Source: Nitrospira sp.
GTDB taxonomy: Bacteria > Nitrospirota > Nitrospiria > Nitrospirales > Nitrospiraceae
Length of the DNA: 64,000 nucleotides
Assembly: GCA_030123605.1 (NCBI GenBank)
Contig: CP126123.1
Location: 1,178,001-1,242,000 of the forward strand
Reading direction: 5' to 3'
Shown here: positions 41,684 to 51,283 of the stretch, piece after piece
Numbering within the stretch: the first letter of the stretch is position 1
Layout of the letters: each line of letters begins with the position of its first letter
Position numbers and translations under genes: made by a program
Notes under the pieces: model-generated
Databases searched by the model: none
What the model saw: only the letters and a program-made list of their open reading frames with translations
Told to the model about the DNA's origin: nothing

Positions 41684-42877
41684 GTGATCGAGATGCCCGC
41701 CACCATCTTTGTGATCGACAGCAGTCCGGCCGTACGTCGCATGGTGGAGCAAATTTCCACTCCCGAGGGCTATCAGGTCATCGGATTCCAGGATGGCTCG
41801 ACCGCTCTGGAAGCGGCCCGCAAGCTGAGTCCCGCCCTCATCATTGCCGACTTTCATCTCGAGAACATGACCTTTTCCGGGTTCTGCAAAGAGATCGGCC
41901 AGCAGGATCATTTGTCTGAAACGCTGATCGTCTCGCTGCTCGACGCCTCCGACCGGCTGGATGAGAGTAAGCTGCGCTCGCTCGGTGTCAGGGCCTACCT
42001 CAAAAAGCCCTTTCACAGCGAACAACTTCTCGACACGGTCAAGGGCATCTTGAGCGACGCCGCGGCCCAACTGCACAACAAAAAACCGGCCAAGGCACGT
42101 ACCTGGCCGCCGGCCTCGACGGCCATCGGCGACGAGCACGACGATATGCCACGGGATGCCTCCACTGATGACGCTCCCGCTTCGGACGAGGCGGAGAAGG
42201 AACAGACCACCATGCCTCCATTATCGGCCCGAGCCGCCGCCCCCTCTCCTTCCACCGGACCGGCCGTTTCCGGATTCGGCGGCGGGGAAGAGATGATGAA
42301 ATGCCTGTTCAATCACCTGTTGCAATCGGTGGCACTGCAGGCGGACCGGAAGATCAACGACCTGCTCCCTTCGGCCGTCGCCAAAGAAGTCACAGAACAG
42401 GTGAGTCATGCCGTGCAAGCCGCCGTCCGGGAAGAAACGACGAGACAACTGGCGGAGGCGCTCCCTCAGGAACGGCTGCAGAGGATGCTGCGCGAGCTGG
42501 TGCAGGAAACATTGAACCGTCAGGCCACGACGCAACTCGCCGCTGTCGAAACAGCAGTCCGTCAGGCCTGCTCGGATCTGGCTCCTCCGTTGGTGGAACA
42601 ATCCGCGGAACGGCTGCTGAGTGGCTTCGCGGAGACCGAGGTGAAGAAACATCTGCCGGAGGCCCTGCAGAAGCACCGGGAGACGATCGCTCAGCTGGTG
42701 AAAGGCGATGTCGAGCAGACCGCTGTGGACGCTGCGCGCCAGGCGGCTAAAAAAGCCGAGGAAATGGTGCGTGAAATGGCCCGGGATCCGATCCGCCAAG
42801 CGGTCCAACGAATCGTGCCGGACCTGGCGGAAGCCCAGGTGCGGGAAGAGATCAAACGGTTGAGCCAGCCCGACTAA
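41684..42877 (+). CDS. Response regulator with long helical C-terminal tail
   Basis: A 397-residue protein starting at GTG 41684 or ATG 41693. Residues 1-130 form a receiver domain (VIDSSPAVRRMVEQ with only one Asp in the acidic pocket, phosphoacceptor Asp56 in IIADFHLENM, AYLKKPFHSEQ for the Lys). Residues 130-200 are a low-complexity linker rich in Pro, Ala and Ser; the rest (about 200 residues) is a continuous amphipathic helix with heptads (ADRKINDLLPSAVAKEVTEQ and TRQLAEALPQERLQRMLREL). The architecture recalls myxobacterial FrzZ/Rom-like proteins, in which helical tails aid oligomerisation. Output is unclear. Confidence 0.7.
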   Translation: MIEMPATIFVIDSSPAVRRMVEQISTPEGYQVIGFQDGSTALEAARKLSPALIIADFHLENMTFSGFCKEIGQQDHLSETLIVSLLDASDRLDESKLRSLGVRAYLKKPFHSEQLLDTVKGILSDAAAQLHNKKPAKARTWPPASTAIGDEHDDMPRDASTDDAPASDEAEKEQTTMPPLSARAAAPSPSTGPAVSGFGGGEEMMKCLFNHLLQSVALQADRKINDLLPSAVAKEVTEQVSHAVQAAVREETTRQLAEALPQERLQRMLRELVQETLNRQATTQLAAVETAVRQACSDLAPPLVEQSAERLLSGFAETEVKKHLPEALQKHRETIAQLVKGDVEQTAVDAARQAAKKAEEMVREMARDPIRQAVQRIVPDLAEAQVREEIKRLSQPD

Positions 42878-42888
42878 CGCTTCGTTGC

Positions 42889-43008
42889 CTAACCCCGCTT
42901 CACCTTCTTGGCCGCCGCACGACGAGCCCTAGCCAAGGCCTTCACCCGCTGTACGTTCTTCCGATGCTTCTTCCGCGTCTTTCGATCCTTCTCACGTCCC
43001 CTCGGCAT
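42889..43008 (-). CDS. Small very basic protein, 39 aa
   Basis: A 39-residue peptide, over 45 percent Lys and Arg (GREKDRKTRKKHRKNVQR, then ARARRAAAKKVKRG), with AAGGAG 5 bases before the ATG. Basic minis like this bind RNA or ribosomes, and a ribosomal or nucleoid-like role is plausible; no named family is recognised. It lies between the response regulator and valS, on the opposite strand to both. It is too short for routine gene calling. Confidence 0.6.
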   Translation of the reverse strand: MPRGREKDRKTRKKHRKNVQRVKALARARRAAAKKVKRG

Positions 43009-43140
43009 AGTCGCTCCTTCATCGATGACAGACTCTCAGGCCGACGAGTTCGGCCGACCCACTGAACCGCGCGTTGTATAACACAGCGATTGAGTCCGCC
43101 ACAACAACCTGTTGAGCCGTTCGAATACGTCTCCGTTGCC

Positions 43141-43169
43141 TTGAGAGCCCCGCCGCCACATGGTAAGAT
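43141..43169 (+). promoter_or_regulatory. Candidate sigma70 promoter of valS
   Basis: TTGAGA (43141-43146), a 17-base spacer, TAAGAT (43164-43169), 35 bases before the valS ATG at 43205. Confidence 0.5.
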
Positions 43170-43204
43170 GCGCCCGCGTTGCCTCGTGAACGCCTCCAAG
43201 GCTT

Positions 43205-45946
43205 ATGTCCACGCCACAACTCGACAAAGTGTATAGTCCGCATGAGGTCGAAGATCGCTGGTACCAGCGATGGGTGGACGCAGGTCTGTTTCATGCCGAT
43301 CCAGCCCGTCCGGGACAGCCCTATGCCATCGTCATTCCACCCCCGAACGTCACAGGGTCTCTGCACGTCGGCCATGCGCTGAACAATACCCTTCAGGACA
43401 TCCTGATCCGTTGGCGCCGCATGCAGGGACGCAACACGCTCTGGATGCCTGGCATGGACCATGCGGGCATCGCCACCCAAAACGTAGTCGAACGGCAGCT
43501 CCAGGCGGAAGGCACTTCGCGGGAAAAACTCGGGCGTGAGGCGTTCCTCCAGCGCGTATGGCAATGGAAAGAGCAATCGGGCGGGACCATCATCGCACAG
43601 TTGAAGCGGCTCGGCGCCTCCTGCGATTGGGAGCGCCAACGGTTTACGATGGACGACGGGCTCTCGGAAGCAGTCCGCGAGGTCTTCGTTCGCCTGCATG
43701 GGGATGGCTTGCTCTACCGCGGCGAACGATTGATCAACTGGTGCCCCCGTTGCCTCACGGCCCTATCCGACATCGAGGTTGAGCGCGAAGAGATCACCGG
43801 GAAACTCTATACGATTCGTTATCCCCTGGCTGACGATCCAACCCAATACCTTCTTGTCGCCACGACTCGTCCGGAGACCATGCTCGGCGATACGGCCGTG
43901 GGGGTGCATCCGGAGGACGTTCGTTACCGGCACCTGATCGGCAAACGGATCCGACTACCGCTAACGACGCGCACGATCCCCATTGTCGGCGATGCGATCC
44001 TGGTGGACCGTGAGTTCGGGACCGGCGCCGTGAAGATTACGCCCGCCCACGACTTCAACGACTTCGAAGCGGGGGAACGACATGGGCTCAAACGGATCAA
44101 GGTCATGGACATCCACGCAAACCTTCGATTGGCAGACGCGCTGGCTGAGCCGGACATTGCTCAGGCAGTCGAGGGATTTCCCGTCGCCAAGGCTCGGCCC
44201 AAGGTCGAACAGTTGTTGAACGATCGACGCCTGCTTGAAAAGGTTGAGCCGCACAAGATGGCGCTCGGCAAATGTTACCGTTGCAAGACGGTAGTGGAAC
44301 CGTTCCTGTCGGACCAGTGGTTTGTCAAAATTAAGCCGCTTGCTGAACCGGCGGTTCAAGCGGTCGAGGATGGTCGCGTCAGAATCATTCCCGAAGCTTG
44401 GAAGAACAACTATCTCGGCTGGATGAGGGACATCAAGGACTGGTGCGTCTCACGGCAAATCTGGTGGGGCCATCAAATCCCCGCCTGGTATTGTGAAACC
44501 TGTTGTGGAACCCCGTTTCTACGTCGGACCTCCGATGGCGCGCCGGTGATCCCTTCTCATGCCCAGGTCATCGTGGCAAAAACCAAACCGGCGACCTGTG
44601 TGAACGGCCACACAGATGCGTTGGTGCAGGACCCCGACGTGTTGGACACCTGGTTTTCCTCGGCCCTCTGGCCCTTTTCGACGCTGGGTTGGCCGCGTCA
44701 GACATCGGAGCTGAAGGCCTTCTACCCGACCTCCACCCTGGTCACAGGCCTCGACATTCTCTTCTTTTGGGTCGCCCGCATGATCATGATGGGCCTGAAA
44801 TTCATGGGCGAGGTGCCGTTCCGCGATGTCTACATCCACGCCCTGGTCCGCGATGCCGAAGGCCAGAAGATGAGCAAGTCCAAGGGTAACGTCATCGACC
44901 CCTTGCATGTGATGGAACAATACGGGACCGATGCCTTACGGTTTACTCTCGCCTCGATGGCCTCGCCGGGACGCGACGTCAAGCTGGCGGAAGAACGGAT
45001 CGAAGGCTACCGCAACTTTACGAATAAGATCTGGAACGCCGCCCGCTTCCTCCTCATGCACCTGGAGGGCGAACGGGTCGAAGCGCCTCTTGCCCAACGG
45101 TCCTTTCCCGATCGGTGGATCCTGAGCCGTCTGAACGCGACCATCCGCTCGGTCAACTATGAACTGGAGCAATACCGTTTCGACCGCGCGTCGAGCGCGC
45201 TCTATCAGTTCATTTGGCACGAGTACTGTGACCGGTACATCGAGATGGTGAAGCCGGACCTAAAGGACTGCGCCTCGGAGCAAGGCAAGCACACCAGGCA
45301 CACGCTGGCTGAAACCTTCGAAACCATGATGCGGCTGCTGCATCCCTTCATGCCGTTCATCACGGAGGAAATCTGGCAAACGCTGCCTCACGAGGGAGTC
45401 AGCATCGTGCGCAAGTCCTTTCCGAACGTGCAGCCAGAATGGGATGACAAGGAGGCTGAAGATGAATGTTCGATCCTGGAAGAATGCCGAGAGTTGATGA
45501 ATCAAGAACGCGCTATCCTGCACTATCCGGCAGGCAAACGTCTGCATTTTAAAGTTCACGGGAAAACAGATCGCGCTCGTTCAACGTTTCAGAAACATAA
45601 GGCATTGATCGAACACATGGAAAATGTGGACAATCTGTGGGTCGGCAGTCCCACCGACGTTACGGCACCCCACCTCCTGACACTGACAAGCGGCTCGATC
45701 GAAGTGGCGACAACCATGGAAGGCGCGGAGTTGGTGAAGGCGAAGGACAACGTACTGAAACAGATCGGACTGCTCCAGAAAGAAGTGGCGCGTACGCAAC
45801 AAAAACTCGGCAATCCTGAGTTCGTGGCGAAAGCCCCTCCCGAGGTGCTGAACGACCACCGGGATCGACTCAGCCGTGAAACGAGAATGGTCCGCCTCTT
45901 TGAGCACGCACTGCAACAAATCACCCTTGAGCAAACACACCATTAA
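43205..45946 (+). CDS. valS: Valyl-tRNA synthetase
   Basis: A 913-residue class I aminoacyl-tRNA synthetase that charges tRNA-Val. The PPPNVTGSLHVGHALN block has the HIGH-type motif, KMSKSKGNVIDP the KMSKS motif; the editing domain has TTRPETMLGDTAVGVHP, and VLDTWFSSALWPFSTLGWP is diagnostic of ValRS. The C-terminal end has the coiled-coil arm (LLQKEVARTQQKLGNPEFVA) typical of bacterial ValRS. Normal length. The nadC gene follows at once and overlaps its 3' end. Confidence 0.97.
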   Translation: MSTPQLDKVYSPHEVEDRWYQRWVDAGLFHADPARPGQPYAIVIPPPNVTGSLHVGHALNNTLQDILIRWRRMQGRNTLWMPGMDHAGIATQNVVERQLQAEGTSREKLGREAFLQRVWQWKEQSGGTIIAQLKRLGASCDWERQRFTMDDGLSEAVREVFVRLHGDGLLYRGERLINWCPRCLTALSDIEVEREEITGKLYTIRYPLADDPTQYLLVATTRPETMLGDTAVGVHPEDVRYRHLIGKRIRLPLTTRTIPIVGDAILVDREFGTGAVKITPAHDFNDFEAGERHGLKRIKVMDIHANLRLADALAEPDIAQAVEGFPVAKARPKVEQLLNDRRLLEKVEPHKMALGKCYRCKTVVEPFLSDQWFVKIKPLAEPAVQAVEDGRVRIIPEAWKNNYLGWMRDIKDWCVSRQIWWGHQIPAWYCETCCGTPFLRRTSDGAPVIPSHAQVIVAKTKPATCVNGHTDALVQDPDVLDTWFSSALWPFSTLGWPRQTSELKAFYPTSTLVTGLDILFFWVARMIMMGLKFMGEVPFRDVYIHALVRDAEGQKMSKSKGNVIDPLHVMEQYGTDALRFTLASMASPGRDVKLAEERIEGYRNFTNKIWNAARFLLMHLEGERVEAPLAQRSFPDRWILSRLNATIRSVNYELEQYRFDRASSALYQFIWHEYCDRYIEMVKPDLKDCASEQGKHTRHTLAETFETMMRLLHPFMPFITEEIWQTLPHEGVSIVRKSFPNVQPEWDDKEAEDECSILEECRELMNQERAILHYPAGKRLHFKVHGKTDRARSTFQKHKALIEHMENVDNLWVGSPTDVTAPHLLTLTSGSIEVATTMEGAELVKAKDNVLKQIGLLQKEVARTQQKLGNPEFVAKAPPEVLNDHRDRLSRETRMVRLFEHALQQITLEQTHH

Positions 45947-46823
45947 ACCTCTCGATACCCGGACCATACGACAAGCGGTTCAGCTGGCGCTCGACGAAGA
46001 CCTTTCTCACGGCGATGTCACCACCATTGCGCTGTTCCCGCAGGCAGTTCCGGCGCACGCTGCGATCGTGGCTCATCAGAGCATGACCGTCGCCGGTGTC
46101 GCAGTCGCGCGTGAAGTGTTTCTCACCGTCGACCCTGCCTTACGCATCACCAAGAGCATCGCCGACGGAACCGTCGTCAAGGCCGACAGTCCGGTCTTGG
46201 TCCTGCAGGGGGATGTCCGATCGTTGTTGATGGCAGAACGAGTTGCGGTGAATTTCCTGCAGCGGCTGTCCGGCATCGCCACCCTCACTGCGCGATTTTG
46301 CGCTGCAGTTCGCGGATACCGAACCAAGATTCTCGACACACGCAAAACCACACCGGGCCTCAGGGCACTTGAAAAATGGGCGGTGCACCTGGGAGGCGCG
46401 AACAACCATCGCTTTTCGCTCGGCGACGGCATCCTGATCAAGGACAATCACCTCGCCGTGCTCCGTTCGAACGGCATCGGTGTGGCGGGAGCCTGCCGAC
46501 TCGCCCGTGCCGGGGCACCGCATGGTCTTCGCATCGAGGTAGAGGCAGAGAGCCTCCAAGAGGTGAGGGAAGCGCTGGCGGGCGAAGCCGACATCATCCT
46601 GCTCGACAACATGTCCCCTGCCCTCGTGCGCAAGGCCATCGATCTGATCAAGAAACGAGCCCTGGTCGAGGTCTCCGGCGGCATAACGCTAGACACCGTC
46701 GAATCCATGGCTCAGGCCGGCGCAGACTTCATTTCGGTGGGAGCCCTCACGCACTCCGCTCCGGCAGCCGACCTCAGCATGGACCTCTCTGCGCAACGGG
46801 GACACCGTGGACGAACCGGCTGA
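45927..46823 (+). CDS. nadC: Nicotinate-nucleotide pyrophosphorylase (quinolinate phosphoribosyltransferase)
   Basis: A roughly 298-residue enzyme converting quinolinate and PRPP to nicotinate mononucleotide in de novo NAD synthesis. Landmarks: ALDEDLSHGDVTT, AERVAVNFLQRLSGIATLT, ILDTRKTTPGLRALEKWAV and GGANNHRFSLGDGILIKDNH, then EVEAESLQEVREAL and the phosphate-binding EVSGGITLDTVESMAQAGAD. The start is uncertain: TTG 45927 is chosen because it leaves the N terminus family-like, while GTG 45876 would add 17 residues and lengthen the overlap with valS to about 70 bases. No L-aspartate oxidase or nadA is adjacent. Confidence 0.92.
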   Translation: MSKHTIKPLDTRTIRQAVQLALDEDLSHGDVTTIALFPQAVPAHAAIVAHQSMTVAGVAVAREVFLTVDPALRITKSIADGTVVKADSPVLVLQGDVRSLLMAERVAVNFLQRLSGIATLTARFCAAVRGYRTKILDTRKTTPGLRALEKWAVHLGGANNHRFSLGDGILIKDNHLAVLRSNGIGVAGACRLARAGAPHGLRIEVEAESLQEVREALAGEADIILLDNMSPALVRKAIDLIKKRALVEVSGGITLDTVESMAQAGADFISVGALTHSAPAADLSMDLSAQRGHRGRTG

Positions 46824-47685
46824 CGATCCGGCCCTGTCACCTGACGACCGATTGGACATCGACCGTCTCCAAACCACCCTGCAGACCCGCTCCTTCGGCA
46901 GGGTCCTTCGTTACAGAACTACCACGGAATCGACGAATGCGGATGCGCTCACGTATCTGCAGCAACCAATCGATCGACCGGTTCCCCATGGAATGGCGAT
47001 CCTCGCCGAATGCCAGACGGCAGGCCGCGGACGGCGAGGAAGGACCTGGCATTCACCGGCCCAAGGCAATATCTATGGTTCAGTGATCCTGGTGCCGAAA
47101 CCGAGAGTCAAACCCAAAGGCCCCTGGCTCTCCTGGATTCCCCTGTTTTCCGCCCTTGCGGTAGCCGAGAGTCTCGCGGCCCACACAGGCCTCGTCGTTT
47201 CGGTGAAGTGGCCGAACGATCTGGTGATCGGCGAAAAGAAGCTCGGCGGCATCCTCTGCGAACAAACCGCCGCCCGCGACAAGACCATGGTCGTCGTCAT
47301 CGGAATCGGATTGAACATCAATGTCGAATTCGACAGCTTCCCGGAAGACCTCAGAGCCAACGCCACTTCGCTCGCGCTGGAATTAGGCCGTCCGCTCGAC
47401 CGCGTGGCGATCCTTGCCGACCTGTTCCTTCACCTGGAGCAACGGATGGATCGCCTGCTCCGTGACGGACCGACCGGCATGGTCGACGACTTCACGCGAC
47501 GCTGCTCTACGCTCGGCAAGACGGTCCGCGTGACGCTGGAAGAACAGGGCGTGGTGGAGGGTGTGGCGGAATCGATCGGTCGGGATGGTTGTCTCTGTCT
47601 TCGCGTGCGGTCGGATGCCCGTTCCGGGTCGCCTCGTCCCCTCCTTGAAATCAGAAGCGCAGAGGTCGTACACCTCCGAGGATGA
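46807..47685 (+). CDS. birA: Biotin-acetyl-CoA-carboxylase ligase (BirA catalytic type)
   Basis: A 292-residue biotin protein ligase. It attaches biotin to the carboxylase carrier protein through biotinyl-AMP. The ligase domain has TTTESTNADA, AECQTAGRGRRGRTWHSP (the biotin/ATP loop), VKWPNDLVIGEKKLGGIL and VIGIGLNINVE; a short C-terminal SH3-like domain ends it. There is no N-terminal DNA-binding domain, so it is a class I ligase, not a repressor. It overlaps nadC by 17 bases and precedes coaX, a common order in bacteria. Confidence 0.93.
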   Translation: MDEPADDPALSPDDRLDIDRLQTTLQTRSFGRVLRYRTTTESTNADALTYLQQPIDRPVPHGMAILAECQTAGRGRRGRTWHSPAQGNIYGSVILVPKPRVKPKGPWLSWIPLFSALAVAESLAAHTGLVVSVKWPNDLVIGEKKLGGILCEQTAARDKTMVVVIGIGLNINVEFDSFPEDLRANATSLALELGRPLDRVAILADLFLHLEQRMDRLLRDGPTGMVDDFTRRCSTLGKTVRVTLEEQGVVEGVAESIGRDGCLCLRVRSDARSGSPRPLLEIRSAEVVHLRG

Positions 47686-47720
47686 AATTTCACGCGAGGT
47701 TGCGCTACACTGACGCCACG

Positions 47721-48491
47721 ATGCTCTTGACGATCGACATCGGCAACACCAACGTGGTCTGGGGCCTGTTCGAAGGGTCTACCTTGCGCGGGCATTGGCG
47801 ACTGGCCACGGAATCCCGGCGAACCGACAATGAATACGGCATGCTGTTTTTGAGTTTGCTCCGGACAGCCGGACTCAGCCCGGACCAGATCACCGGCTCG
47901 ATTCTCTCCAGCGTGGTACCGGCGTTGACCGCGACCTTCGAGTCGATGGTGCAGACCTATTTTTATCACAACCCGGTGATCGTGGGCCCCGATATCGACT
48001 CCGGACTGACCCTGCGCTATGCAAATCCGAAAGAAATCGGCAGCGACCGCATCGTCAATGCCGCGGCCGCCTATGCGCGCTATCGTGCCGACCTCATCAT
48101 CGTCGATTTCGGCACCGCCACGACCTTTTGCGCCGTGACACAATCCGCCGAGTACCTCGGCGGCGTGATCGCGCCTGGTCTGGGTATTTCAGCCGACGCC
48201 CTGTTTTCCAGGACCGCCAAGTTGCCCAAGGTGGAAATCATCCGGCCCAAGACCGTGATCGGCAGCGATACGGTCGGCGGCATCCAGAGCGGCCTGTTGT
48301 TCGGCTATGTGGGACTGGTCGACGGCATCGTCCGACGCATGGAGCGGGAACTGGGACATTCCTCCGTCATCATTGCCACCGGCGGCCTGGCTTCGGTCAT
48401 TGCCCAGGAAACCGAATCCATCCAAGAAGTCCGTCCATTCCTGACACTGGAGGGGTTGGATTTGTTGTACCACCGCAACCGCCTAGGCTAA
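47721..48491 (+). CDS. coaX: Type III pantothenate kinase
   Basis: A 256-residue ASKHA-fold kinase, first step from pantothenate to CoA. The N-terminal phosphate loop is MLLTIDIGNTNVVWGLFEG, and further motifs are YANPKEIGSDRIVNAAAAYA, DFGTATTFCAV and GVIAPGLGISADALFSRTAK, all CoaX-specific. The ATG at 47721 gives the family N terminus; the longer frame from 47682 is not needed. TACACT lies 9 bases before the ATG and no Shine-Dalgarno is seen, so it could be made from a leaderless transcript. It lies 35 bases after birA. Confidence 0.93.
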   Translation: MLLTIDIGNTNVVWGLFEGSTLRGHWRLATESRRTDNEYGMLFLSLLRTAGLSPDQITGSILSSVVPALTATFESMVQTYFYHNPVIVGPDIDSGLTLRYANPKEIGSDRIVNAAAAYARYRADLIIVDFGTATTFCAVTQSAEYLGGVIAPGLGISADALFSRTAKLPKVEIIRPKTVIGSDTVGGIQSGLLFGYVGLVDGIVRRMERELGHSSVIIATGGLASVIAQETESIQEVRPFLTLEGLDLLYHRNRLG

Positions 48492-48570
48492 GGTTCGCTG
48501 TCCTTCCGCCTCACTGCCACCTTCGCATGCTTACCAATCGGAAAAAACGAGGATTTCTTCTCATCCGCCG

Positions 48571-48598
48571 TTGACTTCGATTCTTCGGTGGCTATCTG
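48571..48598 (+). promoter_or_regulatory. Possible promoter of grpE-dnaK-dnaJ
   Basis: TTGACT (48571-48576), 16-base spacer, TATCTG (48593-48598). No CIRCE-type inverted repeat is visible between coaX and grpE or before dnaK. Confidence 0.3.
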
Positions 48599-48621
48599 TT
48601 GTTGCAATGTAGGTGCAGGTT

Positions 48622-49188
48622 ATGTCTGAAGACGACAAGAACATACAGAGTATCGACAACTTAGACGGTTCTCTTGACGCATCCTCCGAGACAGGCGGCG
48701 GATCCGACCAAGAAACGAATGAGATGCGACAAGCCCTTGAAGCCAAGACCAGCGAGTGCAGGGGTCTCAATGAGAAGTATTTGCGGTTAGCGGCCGAATT
48801 CGACAATTACAAACGGCTGGCGCAGCGGGACCAGCGGGAACAAATCAAATTCGGCAACGAACAGATACTGAGGGAACTCCTGCCGGTGGTGGACAACCTT
48901 GAGCGGGCGATCAAGTCTGCGAAGGGGACGAATTCCGTCGATGCGTTGACGCAGGGGGTGGAGTTGACACTCAAACAGCTCCTGAGCGCATTGACCAAAT
49001 TCGGCGTCACGCCTGTGGAAAGCGTAGGGTTGGTCTTTGACCCAGCCACACAACAGGCGGTCGCCCAAGTGCCGTCGGACAGCATCCCTGAAAACTACGT
49101 CGTGGAAGAGTACCAAAAGGGCTATCTCCTCCAGGACCGCATCCTTCGAGCCGCGATGGTGACCGTCTCGACCGGAGCGCCGAATTAG
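48622..49188 (+). CDS. grpE: Nucleotide exchange factor GrpE
   Basis: A 188-residue DnaK co-chaperone that releases ADP. The N-terminal ~45 residues are acidic and disordered; a long dimerising helix follows (KYLRLAAEFDNYKRLAQRDQ and onward), then the four-helix region and beta domain with TKFGVTPVESVGLVFDPATQ and VPSDSIPENYVVEEYQKGYL, which is the usual GrpE end. The start chosen is ATG 48622, three codons into the longest frame. Its gene is followed by dnaK after 84 bases. Confidence 0.95.
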   Translation: MSEDDKNIQSIDNLDGSLDASSETGGGSDQETNEMRQALEAKTSECRGLNEKYLRLAAEFDNYKRLAQRDQREQIKFGNEQILRELLPVVDNLERAIKSAKGTNSVDALTQGVELTLKQLLSALTKFGVTPVESVGLVFDPATQQAVAQVPSDSIPENYVVEEYQKGYLLQDRILRAAMVTVSTGAPN

Positions 49189-49272
49189 GTCGAGCACTTG
49201 CAACACGCGTTTGAAAAGCACGGCCGGCACGATTCGTTTACACATTGATATTTTTTGCGAAGGAGTCAACCC

Positions 49273-51198
49273 ATGGGCAAAGTCATCGGAATCGACCTCG
49301 GTACGACGAACTCCTGCGTCGCCATCATGAGTGGTGGAGACCCGGTCGTCATCGCCAACGCAGAAGGAAGCCGCACGACACCCTCGGTGGTGGCCATCAC
49401 CGACAAGAGCGAGCGTTTGGTCGGGCAAATCGCCAAGCGGCAGGCCATCACCAACCCTGAAAACACCATCTTCTCCGTGAAGCGGCTGATGGGCCGCAAA
49501 TTCAGGAGCAAAGAAGTCCAAGAAGCCCTGAAGCGGCTTCCGTACAAGGTGGTGGAGGCGGACAACGGCGATGCGCATGTCGAACTGCGCGGAAAGCGGT
49601 ACAGTCCGCCGGAAATCTCGGCGATGATTCTGCAGAAGATGCGGCAGACCGCCGAAGATTACCTCGGCGAAAAGGTCACCGAAGCAGTGGTCACGGTCCC
49701 GGCCTACTTTGACGACAGCCAGCGCCAGGCCACCAAGGACGCAGGCCAGATCGCCGGATTGAATGTCCTCCGCATCATCAACGAGCCGACGGCGGCCTCG
49801 CTCGCCTACGGCCTCGACAAGAAGAAAGATGAGCGCATCGCCGTCTATGACCTCGGCGGCGGGACCTTCGACGTGTCCGTTCTCGAGATCGGCGAAGGCG
49901 TGTTCGAGGTGAAGTCCACGAACGGCGACACCTATCTCGGCGGCGACGATTTCGATCAACGTGTGATGGACTGGCTCGTCGAGGAGTTCAAGAAGGATCA
50001 GGGCATCGATCTGCGCAAGGACCGCATGGCGCTGCAACGCCTCAAGGAAGCGGCGGAACGAGCCAAGATCGAACTCTCATCCTCACAGGAAAGCGAGATC
50101 AACCTGCCCTTCATCACGGCGGATGCTAGCGGTCCGAAGCACCTGGTGACGAAACTCTCCCGCTCCAAACTGGAACAACTCGTCGATGACCTCGTGCAGC
50201 GAACGATCGAGCCCTGCCGGAAAGCGCTGGCCGATGCCGGTGTCAGCGCGAAGGATATTCAGGAAGTGGTGCTGGTCGGCGGCATGACCCGCATGCCAAA
50301 AGTCATCCAGGTCGTGAAAGAGTTCTTTGGGAAAGAACCGCACCGTGGTGTGAATCCGGATGAAGTGGTCGCCATCGGAGCCGGCGTACAGGGCGGCGTA
50401 TTGAAGGGCGAAGTGAAAGACGTGCTGCTCTTGGACGTCACGCCGCTGTCGCTCGGTATCGAAACGCTCGGCGGGGTCTTTACGAAACTGATCGAGCGCA
50501 ACACGACGGTGCCGACGAAGAAGAGCCAGGTCTTCTCGACCGCCGCCGACAATCAGACGGCAGTGACCATTCGAGTGTTTCAAGGCGAGCGGGAAATGGC
50601 GAACGACAATAAGTTGCTGGGGCAATTCGATCTCGTCGGGATCCCCTCTGCTCCGCGCGGCATGCCGCAAATCGAAGTCGCGTTCGACATCGATGCCAAC
50701 GGCATCGTCCACGTCTCGGCGAAAGACCTTGCCACGCAGAAGGAGCAATCCATCAAGATTACGGCCTCCAGCGGACTGAGCAAGGAGGAAGTCGACAAGC
50801 TCGTCAAAGACGCACAGGCCCATACGGAAGAAGACAAGAAGCGCCGCCGCGTCGCCGAAGCCCGCAATCAGGCCGACTCTCTGCTGTACAGCACCGAGAA
50901 GAACCTGAAGGAGCACGGCGACAAGATCGGTGAGGACGACAAGAACAAGATCACCGAGGCGATCGCAGGACTGCGCAAAGCGATGGAAGGCGACGATCCC
51001 GGAGCCATTGAGTCCGCGACACAAACATTGACCACGGCCTCCCACAAACTGGCCGAAGAAATGTATAAGAAAGCCTCCGCGGAGGCCGGGCCTGGTGCGG
51101 ATGCAAGCGCGGCCGGTGACGGCGGCGCCCAACAGGCCAAGACCGATGAGAAGGTCGTGGATGCCGAGTTCGAAGAAGTAGATAAGGACAAGAAATAA
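49273..51198 (+). CDS. dnaK: Molecular chaperone DnaK (Hsp70)
   Basis: A 641-residue Hsp70. The ATPase domain starts with [12 protein letters not shown], and [18 protein letters not shown] marks the phosphate-2 loop; [20 protein letters not shown] and [15 protein letters not shown] are conserved. The substrate domain has [16 protein letters not shown], and the C-terminal lid ends with an acidic tail ([12 protein letters not shown]) that suits co-chaperone binding. AAGGAG lies 7 bases before the ATG. Together with grpE and dnaJ it forms a heat-shock chaperone operon. Normal length. Confidence 0.98.
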   Translation: MGKVIGIDLGTTNSCVAIMSGGDPVVIANAEGSRTTPSVVAITDKSERLVGQIAKRQAITNPENTIFSVKRLMGRKFRSKEVQEALKRLPYKVVEADNGDAHVELRGKRYSPPEISAMILQKMRQTAEDYLGEKVTEAVVTVPAYFDDSQRQATKDAGQIAGLNVLRIINEPTAASLAYGLDKKKDERIAVYDLGGGTFDVSVLEIGEGVFEVKSTNGDTYLGGDDFDQRVMDWLVEEFKKDQGIDLRKDRMALQRLKEAAERAKIELSSSQESEINLPFITADASGPKHLVTKLSRSKLEQLVDDLVQRTIEPCRKALADAGVSAKDIQEVVLVGGMTRMPKVIQVVKEFFGKEPHRGVNPDEVVAIGAGVQGGVLKGEVKDVLLLDVTPLSLGIETLGGVFTKLIERNTTVPTKKSQVFSTAADNQTAVTIRVFQGEREMANDNKLLGQFDLVGIPSAPRGMPQIEVAFDIDANGIVHVSAKDLATQKEQSIKITASSGLSKEEVDKLVKDAQAHTEEDKKRRRVAEARNQADSLLYSTEKNLKEHGDKIGEDDKNKITEAIAGLRKAMEGDDPGAIESATQTLTTASHKLAEEMYKKASAEAGPGADASAAGDGGAQQAKTDEKVVDAEFEEVDKDKK

Positions 51199-51283
51199 CC
51201 GACCCGTGACCGTCTGCACGACCGAGTTGCACCGCTGCGTGAAATTCGGTCGTGTCGTACCATAGACCGGACTACCATTCGCC

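Noticed and set aside
48492..49272. CIRCE/HrcA operator before grpE or dnaK
   Set aside because: No TTAGCACTC-type inverted repeat is visible in the two intergenic stretches.
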